Source of the DNA: CBDEFX01 sp965237635
GTDB taxonomy: Bacteria > Chloroflexota > Dehalococcoidia > Lucifugimonadales > CAUZJF01
Length of the DNA stretch: 64,000 bases
NCBI GenBank assembly: GCA_965237635.1
Contig: CBDEFX010000002.1
Span: forward strand, 1,860,001-1,924,000
Direction of reading: 5' to 3'
Shown: positions 24,045 to 32,677 of the stretch, piece after piece
How positions within the stretch are numbered: the first letter of the stretch is position 1
Layout of the letters: every line of letters begins with the position of its first letter
Made by a program: the position numbers and the translations under genes
Notes under the pieces: model-generated
What the model saw: only the letters and a program-made list of their open reading frames with translations
What the model was told of the DNA's origin: nothing
Databases searched by the model: none

Positions 24045-26627
24045 ATGCGAGGCTTTACGGCGACGCTAAGAGGACAAGTACCGATGGCCCGGCGGGCAGC
24101 GGCGGTCTGGCTCTCTCTACTTCTCGTGGGGACGGTCGCCATCGGTGCCACCGCATGGCGCTTCAGCGTCGATTTTCTTCCGTTAGCGCTTGACGCCGAG
24201 ACCAGAGTGATGGAGTTTCGCGCGCTGTCGGCCGGGGACCTCCTCGCAGGCGACGGCGAGTCGCTGGGCCAGGTGCGGACGAACGTCGACCAGCTTGAAC
24301 TGGAACTCAGGCCAGCGGCACAAGGTGCGGACTGGCTGGCGCGATTCTCCCCTGCCATCGGGTGGGTGCCGGGGCTGGGCCACGAAGCCGTCGCCTGGGT
24401 CGCGCAGGTGGATAGACTCCACGAAGACGTCAAGTCGGCGGCCGACCTGTTAGACGCCTCTAGCCGACTCCTAGATCTCTACACGCACAGCCAGAGCGCG
24501 TTGGTAAGCCCCCGGGTGGGTCAGCCGGCTTCCGACATCAGTGCCGAGGCCCGCGACCTCGAGACATCGTTCAATACGTCGTTCGCGCGTGTCACAGAAA
24601 TAACGAACGAGGGTCGGAGACACGCGACCACCATCAAGCTTGGCCCAGCGTCGGATGCGATTGCCCTCCTGCGAGACGCCGAGGAGCGCATGCTATCGGC
24701 TTCCAGGACCGGTCAGCAGACCTCGGGGCTCTTGGCGGACCTGGTGCAGCTAGCTGACAGTCTGCGGCCGGTGCTCGGCCAATTCACAACGGACGGACTC
24801 GATACCGAGCCTCTGACAGTAGAAGAGCTAAAAGCGAAGCTGGTTGAGGTCGACGAGCGCCTACAGTTCGCCGTGGTCAAGTCCAGAGGGCTGGCCAAGC
24901 AGCTCGCGGATGGACAACAGAGCGGACCACTGCAACAGCGGTTGGACCTCCTGGAAGACGTCCTCGGGGTGTTGCTCATCATCAACAGGGCGACGATGGT
25001 CGGAATTCGGTCATTGGAACCTGTGCTCGAGCAGCCGGGCGACCCAACCGAGGGCCTGCTGGGTAGTGATGAAAGACTCGTCAGCACCCTCAAAGGGCTG
25101 GCGGACCACACTGAGGAGATAGGCGAGGCGCTTGTGCTCGTCGAAGATGCCCAACGGACCCTCGCAGAGCTGGAATCGAACGTCTCCCACGCACGGCAGC
25201 TATCCGGGCTGGACGACCTTGTCGCCGCCGTAAGACTGATCGGCAATGGACTCAGGCTGGTCAAAGACATCGCACGTATCGGGGCAGCGCTTGTAGGCGC
25301 CGATTCTCCACGACGATATCTCGTCTTGGGCCAGTCGGCCGACGAGCTACGGGCGACGGGAGGGTACGTGTCAGCCATCTGGCTAGTCACATTCCAACAC
25401 GGTGGCGTAGCGGATGTGCAATACCATGATGCGGTGCGGGTAGACGACTGGGAACGACTTGAACTGTATCCTCATGCACCGTCGGCGCTCAAGGAGCATA
25501 TGAATGCCCAGGTCTGGCTGCTTAGAGACGTTTCTTGGGAGCCCGATTTCCCGACAGCGGCGCGTACCGCGGCGGACATGTACAGGATCGGACAAAGGCA
25601 GGACGTCGACGGCGTCGTCGCAATCAATCAGTGGACGCTCCTGGCCTTCGTTCAGGGCTTGGGGAGCATTCCATCTCCCGACGGTGGAACGCCTATCACT
25701 CATCGGAACCTTTTCCCCAAGCTGGAAGAGGGGTCGAACGAACATGGTAGGGCGTACATGGACCTGGCTCTACAAGGAATCCTGGAACGCCTCAACCAGG
25801 CGGTATCCCTTTCAACCCTATTGAAACTCGCCTCAGCGCTCGATGGGGTCCTTCGTGAGCGTGAACTGCTACTGTCCATGGACGATCCGGAGACGCAAGC
25901 GACAATTGCTGAGAGAGTCTAGGGTGGCCGGCTCAGAGATGACCCGACCGACTATCTCTACGTGGTCGACTCCAACGTCGGGTGGAGCAAAGCCGATCGG
26001 AACATCGAGCGCAAGATCGGGTATCAGGTCGACTTGCGCAAAGAGCCAGGTCCCAGAGTCAAACTCACCCTGGGGTATAATAATCACGGTGGTCCCGGAG
26101 CTTCAGGCTGTGAACCTCAATGGCTCAATAGGGGGACAAACTATAGCGACCTGAAAAACGCATGTTATTGGAATCTTTGGAAGGTCTTTGTTCCCCAAGG
26201 GGCAAGGTTACTCAGCAACACACCGATGACCCTGCCTGAGTACAGCGTCTCGGCTGAAGTCGGGATAGGACACCCCGGAGAGGATACTGTCGAGGTCTCG
26301 TCTAGCTACAACAGGACAGTGATTTCGGGCCTGTTCGCACTTGGTGCCGGGGGTGCGAACAACGTCGATCTCGTTTACGACCTGCCGGCCGAGGTCCTGA
26401 GGCGTGACGGCGACGAAATCCATTACCAGTTGCTAATACAGAAACAGCCTGGCACTCGTTATAGGGACGTCTCGATAGAGTTGATTCCTCCAAACGGCTA
26501 CCGTCTGTCGTCAAGCTCCGCGGAGCCGACGGCTATTGCGGATTTCAGCGCATGATTCTCCTTCCGGGCCGATCAAGATACCGTGCTGACCGCTAGGTTC
26601 AGCAAGGGAGACGATGACCAGCGCTAA
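24045..26627 (+). pseudogene. DUF4012 membrane protein gene with two in-frame nonsense codons
   Basis: The reading frame continues from ATG 24045 to TAA 26625-26627 and would give about 860 residues, but TAG at 25920-25922 and TGA at 26553-26555 interrupt it. Coding sequence carries on smoothly after each: DYLYVVDSNVGWSKADRN after the first and FSFRADQDTVLTARF after the second. Each stop is one G-to-A change from TGG. The protein has one N-terminal membrane segment (AVWLSLLLVGTVAIGATAW), a long helical region, then the DUF4012 core (RRYLVLGQSADELRATGG). DUF4012 function is unknown; members often lie near surface-glycan genes. The next gene overlaps the true end by 14 bp, supporting this reconstruction. 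Confidence 0.88.
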
Positions 26628-27260
26628 CGCCGGCACCAGACGGTTTTCGGGCTATGTCGCGGTCGTTGCAGGCGTCGTTCTTGCTATAACGGCCGCGTGC
26701 TCCAGAGGTGCACCCGTCGATACGGTCCCTGTCACGAGCGAAGTGCCGAAAACGTCCACCAGGACCATGGTCGCGACCGCCTCAGTCCTGATCAAGGAGA
26801 GCCCGGAGCTGCCCACACCACCAGTAGAGGCCTTGCGAATATCTCCGAACTCTGTGGTAGCCGACCCTGGGGAGACTGTCCAGCTTTCGGTCGAAGCCTT
26901 TGGTCCCCAAGGCCGCCCGCTGTCTAACGTTGAGTTCGTATGGACCGTGGTTGACGCGCGCGCAGGCTATATCGACGGTGACGGCATGCTTCAGATCGGG
27001 ACCAGGCCCGGTGTATTCGAAGACACTATCTCGGTGACGGGAATTCAGAACACCCCCAACGGGATCGGATACGTCAACGCCCTTGCTTCTATTACCGTGG
27101 TCGGCGACCCTCAGACGCCCAGACTGGCCAGCGTTGTGTTCATCCCGCAGACACCCACACTCCTCGAGCAGCAGATAGTCCGCCTACATGCCGTAGGCTT
27201 TGACGACAGTGGGCTCGTAATCCCTGGGGTCAGTTTCGTTTGGGAGGTAAACGACCCGAC

Positions 27261-27265
27261 CTTAG
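27261..27265. repeat. Target-site duplication of IS1380-type element, left copy
   Basis: CTTAG before the left inverted repeat, repeated at 28985-28989. Keeping one copy restores the host frame. Confidence 0.88.
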
Positions 27266-28984
27266 CCCGAATCCACCGAAGGACACCGATGGACGGCGTG
27301 AGGAAAGCGGAAGGGGGGTGAGGGAGCTACAGGGGAAATAGCCTGGGTTCCATTTGGGGTAGGGAGGTCGGCGGACGGTCTTCATCGCCGCACAGGGGCC
27401 CCTATGGCCGTCTGCGGGAGCTGCGATGCGCGGGATGGCGAGAGAATACGCAGCAGGGAACTCTCTCGGACCGGGCTGGCACGAGTCTGCGGGGATCTTC
27501 GGTTGTCCGGTGGGTGGGTCGGTCGCCGACGGTGCCGTCAGGCCGGGAGTGGAATGGCTCGCAGCCGGGCCAAGGCACGGCTGAACTTCTCAGCCCAAGG
27601 CCAGCGATCCGGAAGATGCAGGGTCAACCGGCGTGCCGAGCGGGTGAGCCGTCCGGCCAGGGAGAAGAACCGCCGCCGGAGGGTCTTGGTGGTGGCTATC
27701 CGCTCTCCCAGACCGATCCGCGCCGTCCAGCGGGCCAGGTTGTGGGCCATCGTCTGGACGGCCAGCCAGGCGCCGTTGGCGGCGAAGCGGCCCGAGGGGA
27801 GATGGTTCAGCCCGACGCCGTACTTGAGGTCGCGTATGGCATTCTCGATCTCGGCGTGGCGGCGATGGTCAGCCTCCAGTTCGAGCAACTCCCCGTCCCG
27901 GTCGGTGATGAAGCCATGATAGCTGTATTTGGCGAAGAGGGCCAGTTGGGAACCGGGCGTCGGCTTCACCCGCCGGACGATGAGCCGTACCGGCGCGGCG
28001 TCCGCCTCGGCCTGGAAGGGGGTGCAGGTGGTCTCGGCCACATCGGCGGCACCGTCCATCCAGTAAGGAATCGGCGTCCAGGCATCTTCGGGTATCGCCT
28101 CGATGAGATTGTGCAGGCTTTTGTGCTGGCGGATGGTGATGGAGAAGCGGACATCCATCTTGCGGCAGACGGATACCACGCCATGAGTGTAGAACCCGCT
28201 GTCGGCCCGTAGCGTGAGTCGTCCGTCGGCCCCGGCGTAGCGCACCCGTCCCACCGTCTCCCGCAGGAAGTGGGCGGCGCCGCGGGCGGTGTTGGCCCGG
28301 CCCTCGCGCAGCCGGGACATCAGCACGTCTCCGGTGCCGGCGGCGATGGCCGGCAGCGGGTGGTAGCCCCGCTTGCCGGTATAGCCGTGGTGGCGGGCGC
28401 CCTCCTTGGCCAGTCCGTAGGTCTCGCAGATGGTGGAGTCCAGGTCAATGGTCAGGGGCCCGTCGCCGGGTCCCGCCCCGGCCTGCCAAGCCCGGGCCAG
28501 CAACTCGCGGCTCACCCGGTCGAGTTGACGGACGTGGCCCCACCGGAAGCTGCGCAGGAAGGTGCCCAGGGTGGATGGCGCCTTGACCGTGCCGCCCAGG
28601 GTGCAGGCCGTCCCCCCGGTGCGCAACACATCGGCGTCGTCAATGCAGTCGCCCCCAGCCAGCGCAGACGCCACCAGCGTCATCATCTTGTCGCTCGTGT
28701 TCGCCCGCCCCGGGGCATCGCCCAGGTCGAGGCGCTGCCGGACGAGTTCGGGCAGGCCGAGGTGCCGCGCCAGGGTGGCCGGAAGGAGCAGCCCGGCATT
28801 GGCCACCAAGCGGCGGTCGTCGAAGGTGATTTGGATCCGGTCGGGGTGGTTGCGTGACAGCATCTACTGGGTGCTCCTTTTCCGGGGCCGTTTTTTTGCT
28901 ACAAAACCATTATCCCAGAAACACAGGAGCACCTTCTTGCCGCCTCAGGACGCTAACCCGACGCCCTCCTTCGGTGGATTCGGG
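27266..28984 (-). mobile_element. IS1380-family insertion sequence, 1719 bp
   Basis: Bounded by perfect 18-bp inverted repeats CCCGAATCCACCGAAGGA (27266-27283 and 28967-28984) and the short duplication CTTAG. It carries one intact transposase on the minus strand. The 216 bp between the left end and the transposase stop hold no gene. Intact ends and gene suggest a recent and possibly mobile copy. Confidence 0.95.
27538..28863 (-). CDS. IS1380-family transposase
   Basis: An intact 441-residue DDE transposase. It has the first catalytic Asp in LTIDLDSTICETYG, the following KRGYHPL segment, the second Asp in LTLRADSGFYT and the Glu region HAEIENAIRDLKYG near the C terminus, as in IS1380 proteins. 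It has higher GC than the host gene it interrupts, consistent with transfer. Confidence 0.94.
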   Translation of the reverse strand: MLSRNHPDRIQITFDDRRLVANAGLLLPATLARHLGLPELVRQRLDLGDAPGRANTSDKMMTLVASALAGGDCIDDADVLRTGGTACTLGGTVKAPSTLGTFLRSFRWGHVRQLDRVSRELLARAWQAGAGPGDGPLTIDLDSTICETYGLAKEGARHHGYTGKRGYHPLPAIAAGTGDVLMSRLREGRANTARGAAHFLRETVGRVRYAGADGRLTLRADSGFYTHGVVSVCRKMDVRFSITIRQHKSLHNLIEAIPEDAWTPIPYWMDGAADVAETTCTPFQAEADAAPVRLIVRRVKPTPGSQLALFAKYSYHGFITDRDGELLELEADHRRHAEIENAIRDLKYGVGLNHLPSGRFAANGAWLAVQTMAHNLARWTARIGLGERIATTKTLRRRFFSLAGRLTRSARRLTLHLPDRWPWAEKFSRALARLRAIPLPA

Positions 28985-28989
28985 CTTAG
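28985..28989. repeat. Target-site duplication of IS1380-type element, right copy
   Basis: CTTAG after the right inverted repeat, matching 27261-27265. Confidence 0.88.
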
Positions 28990-30483
28990 GCAGAATAAAC
29001 GAGATCGGATACCTGACTGTCGAGGGACACGAGGGAGACTATGAGGGAGCGGTAAGCGTAGTCGGCATATGGGAGGGCTATAGGGCCTCCGCCCAGACCG
29101 ACGTAAGGGTAGTAGCAACTAACAACTCGGCGGACCTTCTAAACGTCCACGCGCTTCCGCAGAGATTCTTCCTCGGGCCGGGCGACCGACTGCATCTGAG
29201 TGCGGTCGCGTTGAACGGATTGGGAGAGCTAGTAGCCGGCACCCAGCTGCGATGGGCTATGGAGGACCCCCGCGCCGGGTCGATCGACGGCAACGGTAAC
29301 TTCATCGCTGGAAACGCGTCAGGAATCTTTACCGAGGCAGTCAAGGTGGAGGCTGTCGTCCCCGGCGAAAGCGGATTCGCGCACGCGGTGGACTTCGCCT
29401 CTGTCGTAATACGCGAAGATCGGTCGTCCGGGCGCCTCAACGCGGTAACGGTCGCGCCTCAGACGATTGTGTTAGCTCCAGCCGGGCGGGCGACGGTTAT
29501 TGTCAGCGCGGTCGACCAGTCAGGCAAGCCTGCCGATGACGTCGACATCTCGTGGGAAGTGTTGAGTGAGCACGCAGGCGAGGTCAGTGCCCTCGGGAGC
29601 TTCAAGGCGGGAACCGCTGCAGGCCGCTACAAAGAGGCGTTGCGCGTCAACGTTGAGCAGCAAGATGGCGACGAGGTCACGACTATGTCTAGGACCGTCG
29701 ACGTGGTCATCACCGGAACTTTGTCTAGGACTGACGTACAACCGACCTTAGCAGTCATCGCTCCCGGCAGGACCATCCATTTCTCCATGACAGGATTCGA
29801 CGAAAACGGGGTTGCGCTGCCTGGCTTGGTGGCCGTCTGGAAGGTGCAGGATGAGACCACCGGGACAATCGATGCGTTTGGCAACTTCACGGCCGGCGGG
29901 TCGCCCGGCATGTACGAAGATGTCATCCAGGTCAGGGTCGTCCAGACTTTGCCCGAAGGTCGCTGACCCCGCTATCCGGCCCTTGCTCTCGTGCGCCCTT
30001 GAGAAGCCATCCAATGCTGGAGCACACGCGTCCCTTGGTCACACTCAACAATTGCCGAGGCAGGCTTCGAGCAACAGCTCTGGTTACGTTGGTCGTGCTG
30101 GTCACCGCATGCTCTGCGAGCGAGCCCTCGATCTCCGACACGCCGACTCCGACAGCGGAAACCCGGGAAGCCCCGAGTTTGACCTCGGCCATCGTCGTTG
30201 GCGTGACAGACGGGGTGACTATAGATGTCCAGGTCGACGAGCGAGTCCTCCAAGTCCGATATCTCGGCGTCGAGGTACCAGAGACTGACTCCCTCTCGGG
30301 AGATGGCCCTCCTTTGTACGAACGGGCGCTGCAATTCAACCGTTTCCTGGTTGAGGGCCGAACGGTAGACCTGGAGAGGGGCAACGTTGAGTCCGACGCC
30401 TCGGGGCGCCTGCTCAGATACGTCTATGTCGATGGCGAGATGGTAAACATGGCGCTGCTTACCAACGGCTACGCGACTGTGAC

Positions 30484-30489
30484 AAGTTT
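30484..30489. repeat. Target-site duplication of MITE, left copy
   Basis: AAGTTT before the left end of the MITE, repeated at 30651-30656. Confidence 0.85.
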
Positions 30490-30650
30490 GATTCTCTCGT
30501 AAAAAGTCTGTGCAAGTCGAATTAGAACAACCGTACCCTTGCCTGGGTACAATATACAGTCTCTGTTCCGTGTCCTACCCCAACATACGGTAGCGCGCAG
30601 ATGTGCTAAATCGCTGGAACTTCCTCAAAACGGGTTTTTACGAGGGAATC
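30490..30650. mobile_element. 161-bp MITE-like element
   Basis: The ends are inverted repeats GATTCTCTCGTAAAAA and its complement (one mismatch in 16), flanked by the 6-bp duplication AAGTTT. It has no coding capacity. An inner hairpin, GTACCC with GGGTAC, sits near its middle. It is not related by its ends to the three IS elements in this window, so the transposase that moves it must lie elsewhere. Confidence 0.9.
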
Positions 30651-30656
30651 AAGTTT
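30651..30656. repeat. Target-site duplication of MITE, right copy
   Basis: AAGTTT after the right end of the MITE, identical to 30484-30489. Confidence 0.85.
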
Positions 30657-31049
30657 CCCTCCTGACTTCAAGCACAGCACCTCTTTCGCCATCGCGGAGG
30701 AAGGCGCCAGAAGAGAGGGTCGCGGATACTGGAGTCCGCCCGAGGACGGCAATGGGCGTGATCCCGCGACAGCGGAGCCGTTCTCAGGCGGCACACTGCC
30801 GGCCCCGCCTAACGCCGAAGCCGTCTGCGAATATTCAGGGACCTCGGTGCCAGTCATCAAGGGGAACGTCGAATCACAGACCGGGAACCGTCTGTTTCAT
30901 GTACCAGGAGACCTGCTCTACTCGACAACCGTGGTCTCGGAGGCCGACGGAGACACGTGGTTCTGTACGGAAGAGCAGGCAGTGGCGACCGGCTGGACGA
31001 AGTCGAAGCACTAGATCACCAAATAGGACGCTCTTCAGGAAACTCGAAA

Positions 31050-31070
31050 GGGCAGGTTTGAAACCTGCCC
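31050..31070. terminator. Palindrome with 10-bp arms, possible terminator or dispersed repeat
   Basis: Perfect arms GGGCAGGTTT / AAACCTGCCC around one base, followed by CTAC. It lies between the convergent nuclease and manC genes. The same design (GGGC-GGTTT arms) occurs at 60181-60201, so it is a dispersed palindrome that may also stop transcription. Confidence 0.65.
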
Positions 31071-31159
31071 CTACAGTCCTGCTACGTATCGTGCCTATTC
31101 CTAAAGCCCCTGCCTATGCACCATATTCGGCCTGCCTGCCGCCCAGGGGAACGACAGTG

Positions 31160-32677
31160 TTAACCCGGGTACTCGTGCCGATCGTAGTTGTCTTGGAGCC
31201 TTACGATGTCGTCCTCGCCCAGATACGTACCCGACTGCACCTCGATGATTTCCAGCGGGACGTCCCCCGGGTTTTCCAACCTGTGTTTGGTACCCTCGGG
31301 CACGTATGTTGACTGGTTCTCGGCGAGCGTGTACACCTCTTCGCCTCTGGTGACTTTGGCTGTGCCCTTGACCACGACCCAATGCTCTGCACGGTGACTA
31401 TGGAACTGAAGTGACAGAGCAGCACCCGGATTCACAGTCAGCCTTTTCACCTGGAACCCCTCTCCATTGTCCACGATCTCATAAGCTCCCCATGGCCGGT
31501 GGACCTTGCGGTGGCTCTCCTGCTCGGTCCGACCGTCCGCCTTCAGTGATCCAACGATCTCCTTGACGTCCTGAACGCGGTCTTTCCGGGCTACGAGCAC
31601 TGCGTCCCCGGTCTCTACAACAACCACGTCCTCCAGTCCAATCGTCGCAAGAAGTCGGTGCTGGGCGATCAGCAGTGCGTTCTTCGTGGACTGGGCATAA
31701 ACGTCGCCTTGTATGACGTTGCCGTCTGCGTCACGGTCCCACTCTTCCCATAGGGTTGACCACGCCCCGACATCGGACCATTCGGTATCCAACGGCACCA
31801 CGACGCAGCCAGCGAATCCGGCAGGGGCACGACCGCCAACAGAGCGGTCGTGGACCACACCCGAAGCTGGTTCCATGACCGCGTAGTCAATGGAGTCGGC
31901 TGGGCAAGCGGTGAAGTCGGCCTCTCTAGGCCGGTAAAAGTCCCCGTCCGTGCGGCCTTTCGAGTTGGCCGCCCGGCAGGCCTTCGCGATGTCCGGTCTG
32001 TGACGCTCCAGCTCTGACAACCACACCGAGGAGCGCATCATGAAAATTCCGGGGTTCCAGAGGTAGTCTCCGGCGTCCAGGTGCGCCGTGGCCGTCTCAA
32101 GGTCCGGCTTTTCCGCGAACGCTGACACCCTGTACACGGGCAGGTTGGCCGTCATTTCACGGCCTCCCCCAACATCGAGCTGCTCCCCCTGTCGGATGTA
32201 TCCGTATCCTGTCTCAGGACCCGTAGGAACGACACCGAACGTCACTATGTGGCCGCTCTCCGCGAGTGGGATGCCCTGCTGTACCACGCCCTGAAACACA
32301 CTCGCGTCCCCGATCAGGTTGTCAGCGTGCATCTCCAACATCACAGGGTCTTCGCCAGAGGCCACAGCCATCTCTGCAAGCCTGAGAACCGCTAGTGTTA
32401 GAGCGGGAGCCGTATTGCGACCGACCGGTTCGACGACCACCGTTAGCGGTCGCTTCCCGATCTCGCGCATCTGCTCCGTTACCAAGAACCGGTGGACTTC
32501 ATTGCACACTACCAACGGGGGAGCCACACCCTCCAGTCCGTCAAGCCGGCTGAGCGTTTCCTGGAACATGGTCCGTTCGCCCATTAGCGGGAGGAACTGT
32601 TTCGGGAAGTGCTCGCGTGACAGCGGCCAAAGGCGCGTGCCCGAGCCCCCGGCGAGAATGACGGGATACAAGGTCAT
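31160..32677 (-). CDS. manC: Mannose-1-phosphate guanylyltransferase / mannose-6-phosphate isomerase
   Basis: A 505-residue bifunctional-type enzyme making GDP-mannose. The N-terminal nucleotidyltransferase domain has ILAGGSGTRLWPLSREHFPK and the sugar-site EKPDLETA region. The C-terminal cupin (type II isomerase) has LSLQFHSHRAEHWVVVKG with its metal-binding His and Glu. The start overlaps the stop of the ligase-like gene (ATGA), so the two are co-translated. GDP-mannose is used for capsule or O-antigen glycans and for GDP-deoxy sugars. Confidence 0.94.
   Translation of the reverse strand: MTLYPVILAGGSGTRLWPLSREHFPKQFLPLMGERTMFQETLSRLDGLEGVAPPLVVCNEVHRFLVTEQMREIGKRPLTVVVEPVGRNTAPALTLAVLRLAEMAVASGEDPVMLEMHADNLIGDASVFQGVVQQGIPLAESGHIVTFGVVPTGPETGYGYIRQGEQLDVGGGREMTANLPVYRVSAFAEKPDLETATAHLDAGDYLWNPGIFMMRSSVWLSELERHRPDIAKACRAANSKGRTDGDFYRPREADFTACPADSIDYAVMEPASGVVHDRSVGGRAPAGFAGCVVVPLDTEWSDVGAWSTLWEEWDRDADGNVIQGDVYAQSTKNALLIAQHRLLATIGLEDVVVVETGDAVLVARKDRVQDVKEIVGSLKADGRTEQESHRKVHRPWGAYEIVDNGEGFQVKRLTVNPGAALSLQFHSHRAEHWVVVKGTAKVTRGEEVYTLAENQSTYVPEGTKHRLENPGDVPLEIIEVQSGTYLGEDDIVRLQDNYDRHEYPG

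Larger units (their letters stand above)
26614..29966 (+). pseudogene. Ig-like repeat lipoprotein gene split by IS1380-type element
   Basis: The 5' part (26614-27265) encodes a lipoprotein signal ending ITAACS, a Thr/Pro linker and the first repeats. The 3' part (28990-29966) encodes the rest. Joining them at one copy of CTTAG gives an uninterrupted 542-residue frame, reading VNDPTLGRINEIG across the junction. Five repeats of about 105 residues share the pattern W-x-V-x-D...G-x-I-x-x-x-G-x-F. This resembles bacterial Ig-like surface proteins, probably exposed on the outside of the cell and anchored by lipid. As it stands the gene makes only a truncated 235-residue protein. Confidence 0.9.
29999..31014 (+). 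pseudogene. Secreted thermonuclease-like lipoprotein gene split by a MITE
   Basis: The frame from 29999 encodes a lipoprotein signal ending LVTACS and a staphylococcal-nuclease fold (VDERVLQVRYLGVEVPE, then LEGR- and YVYVDGEM-like strands). It stops inside a 161-bp insertion at 30490-30650. Removing the insertion and one AAGTTT copy joins GYATVTS to FPPDFKHSTSFAIAEEGARR, and the frame stays open to TAG 31012-31014, giving 282 residues. The C-terminal part (PVIKGNVESQTGNRLFHVPG, then WFCTEEQAVATGW) is the small domain often found after such nucleases. The catalytic set cannot be confirmed. Confidence 0.9.

Noticed and set aside
28854..29966. 370-residue plus-strand frame as an independent gene
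   Set aside because: Its first ~45 codons are the end of the IS1380 element. The rest is the 3' part of the split lipoprotein gene.
30539..31312. 257-residue plus-strand frame across the MITE and nuclease tail
   Set aside because: It reads the nuclease 3' part in the wrong frame and runs antisense into manC; no ribosome site or family motif.
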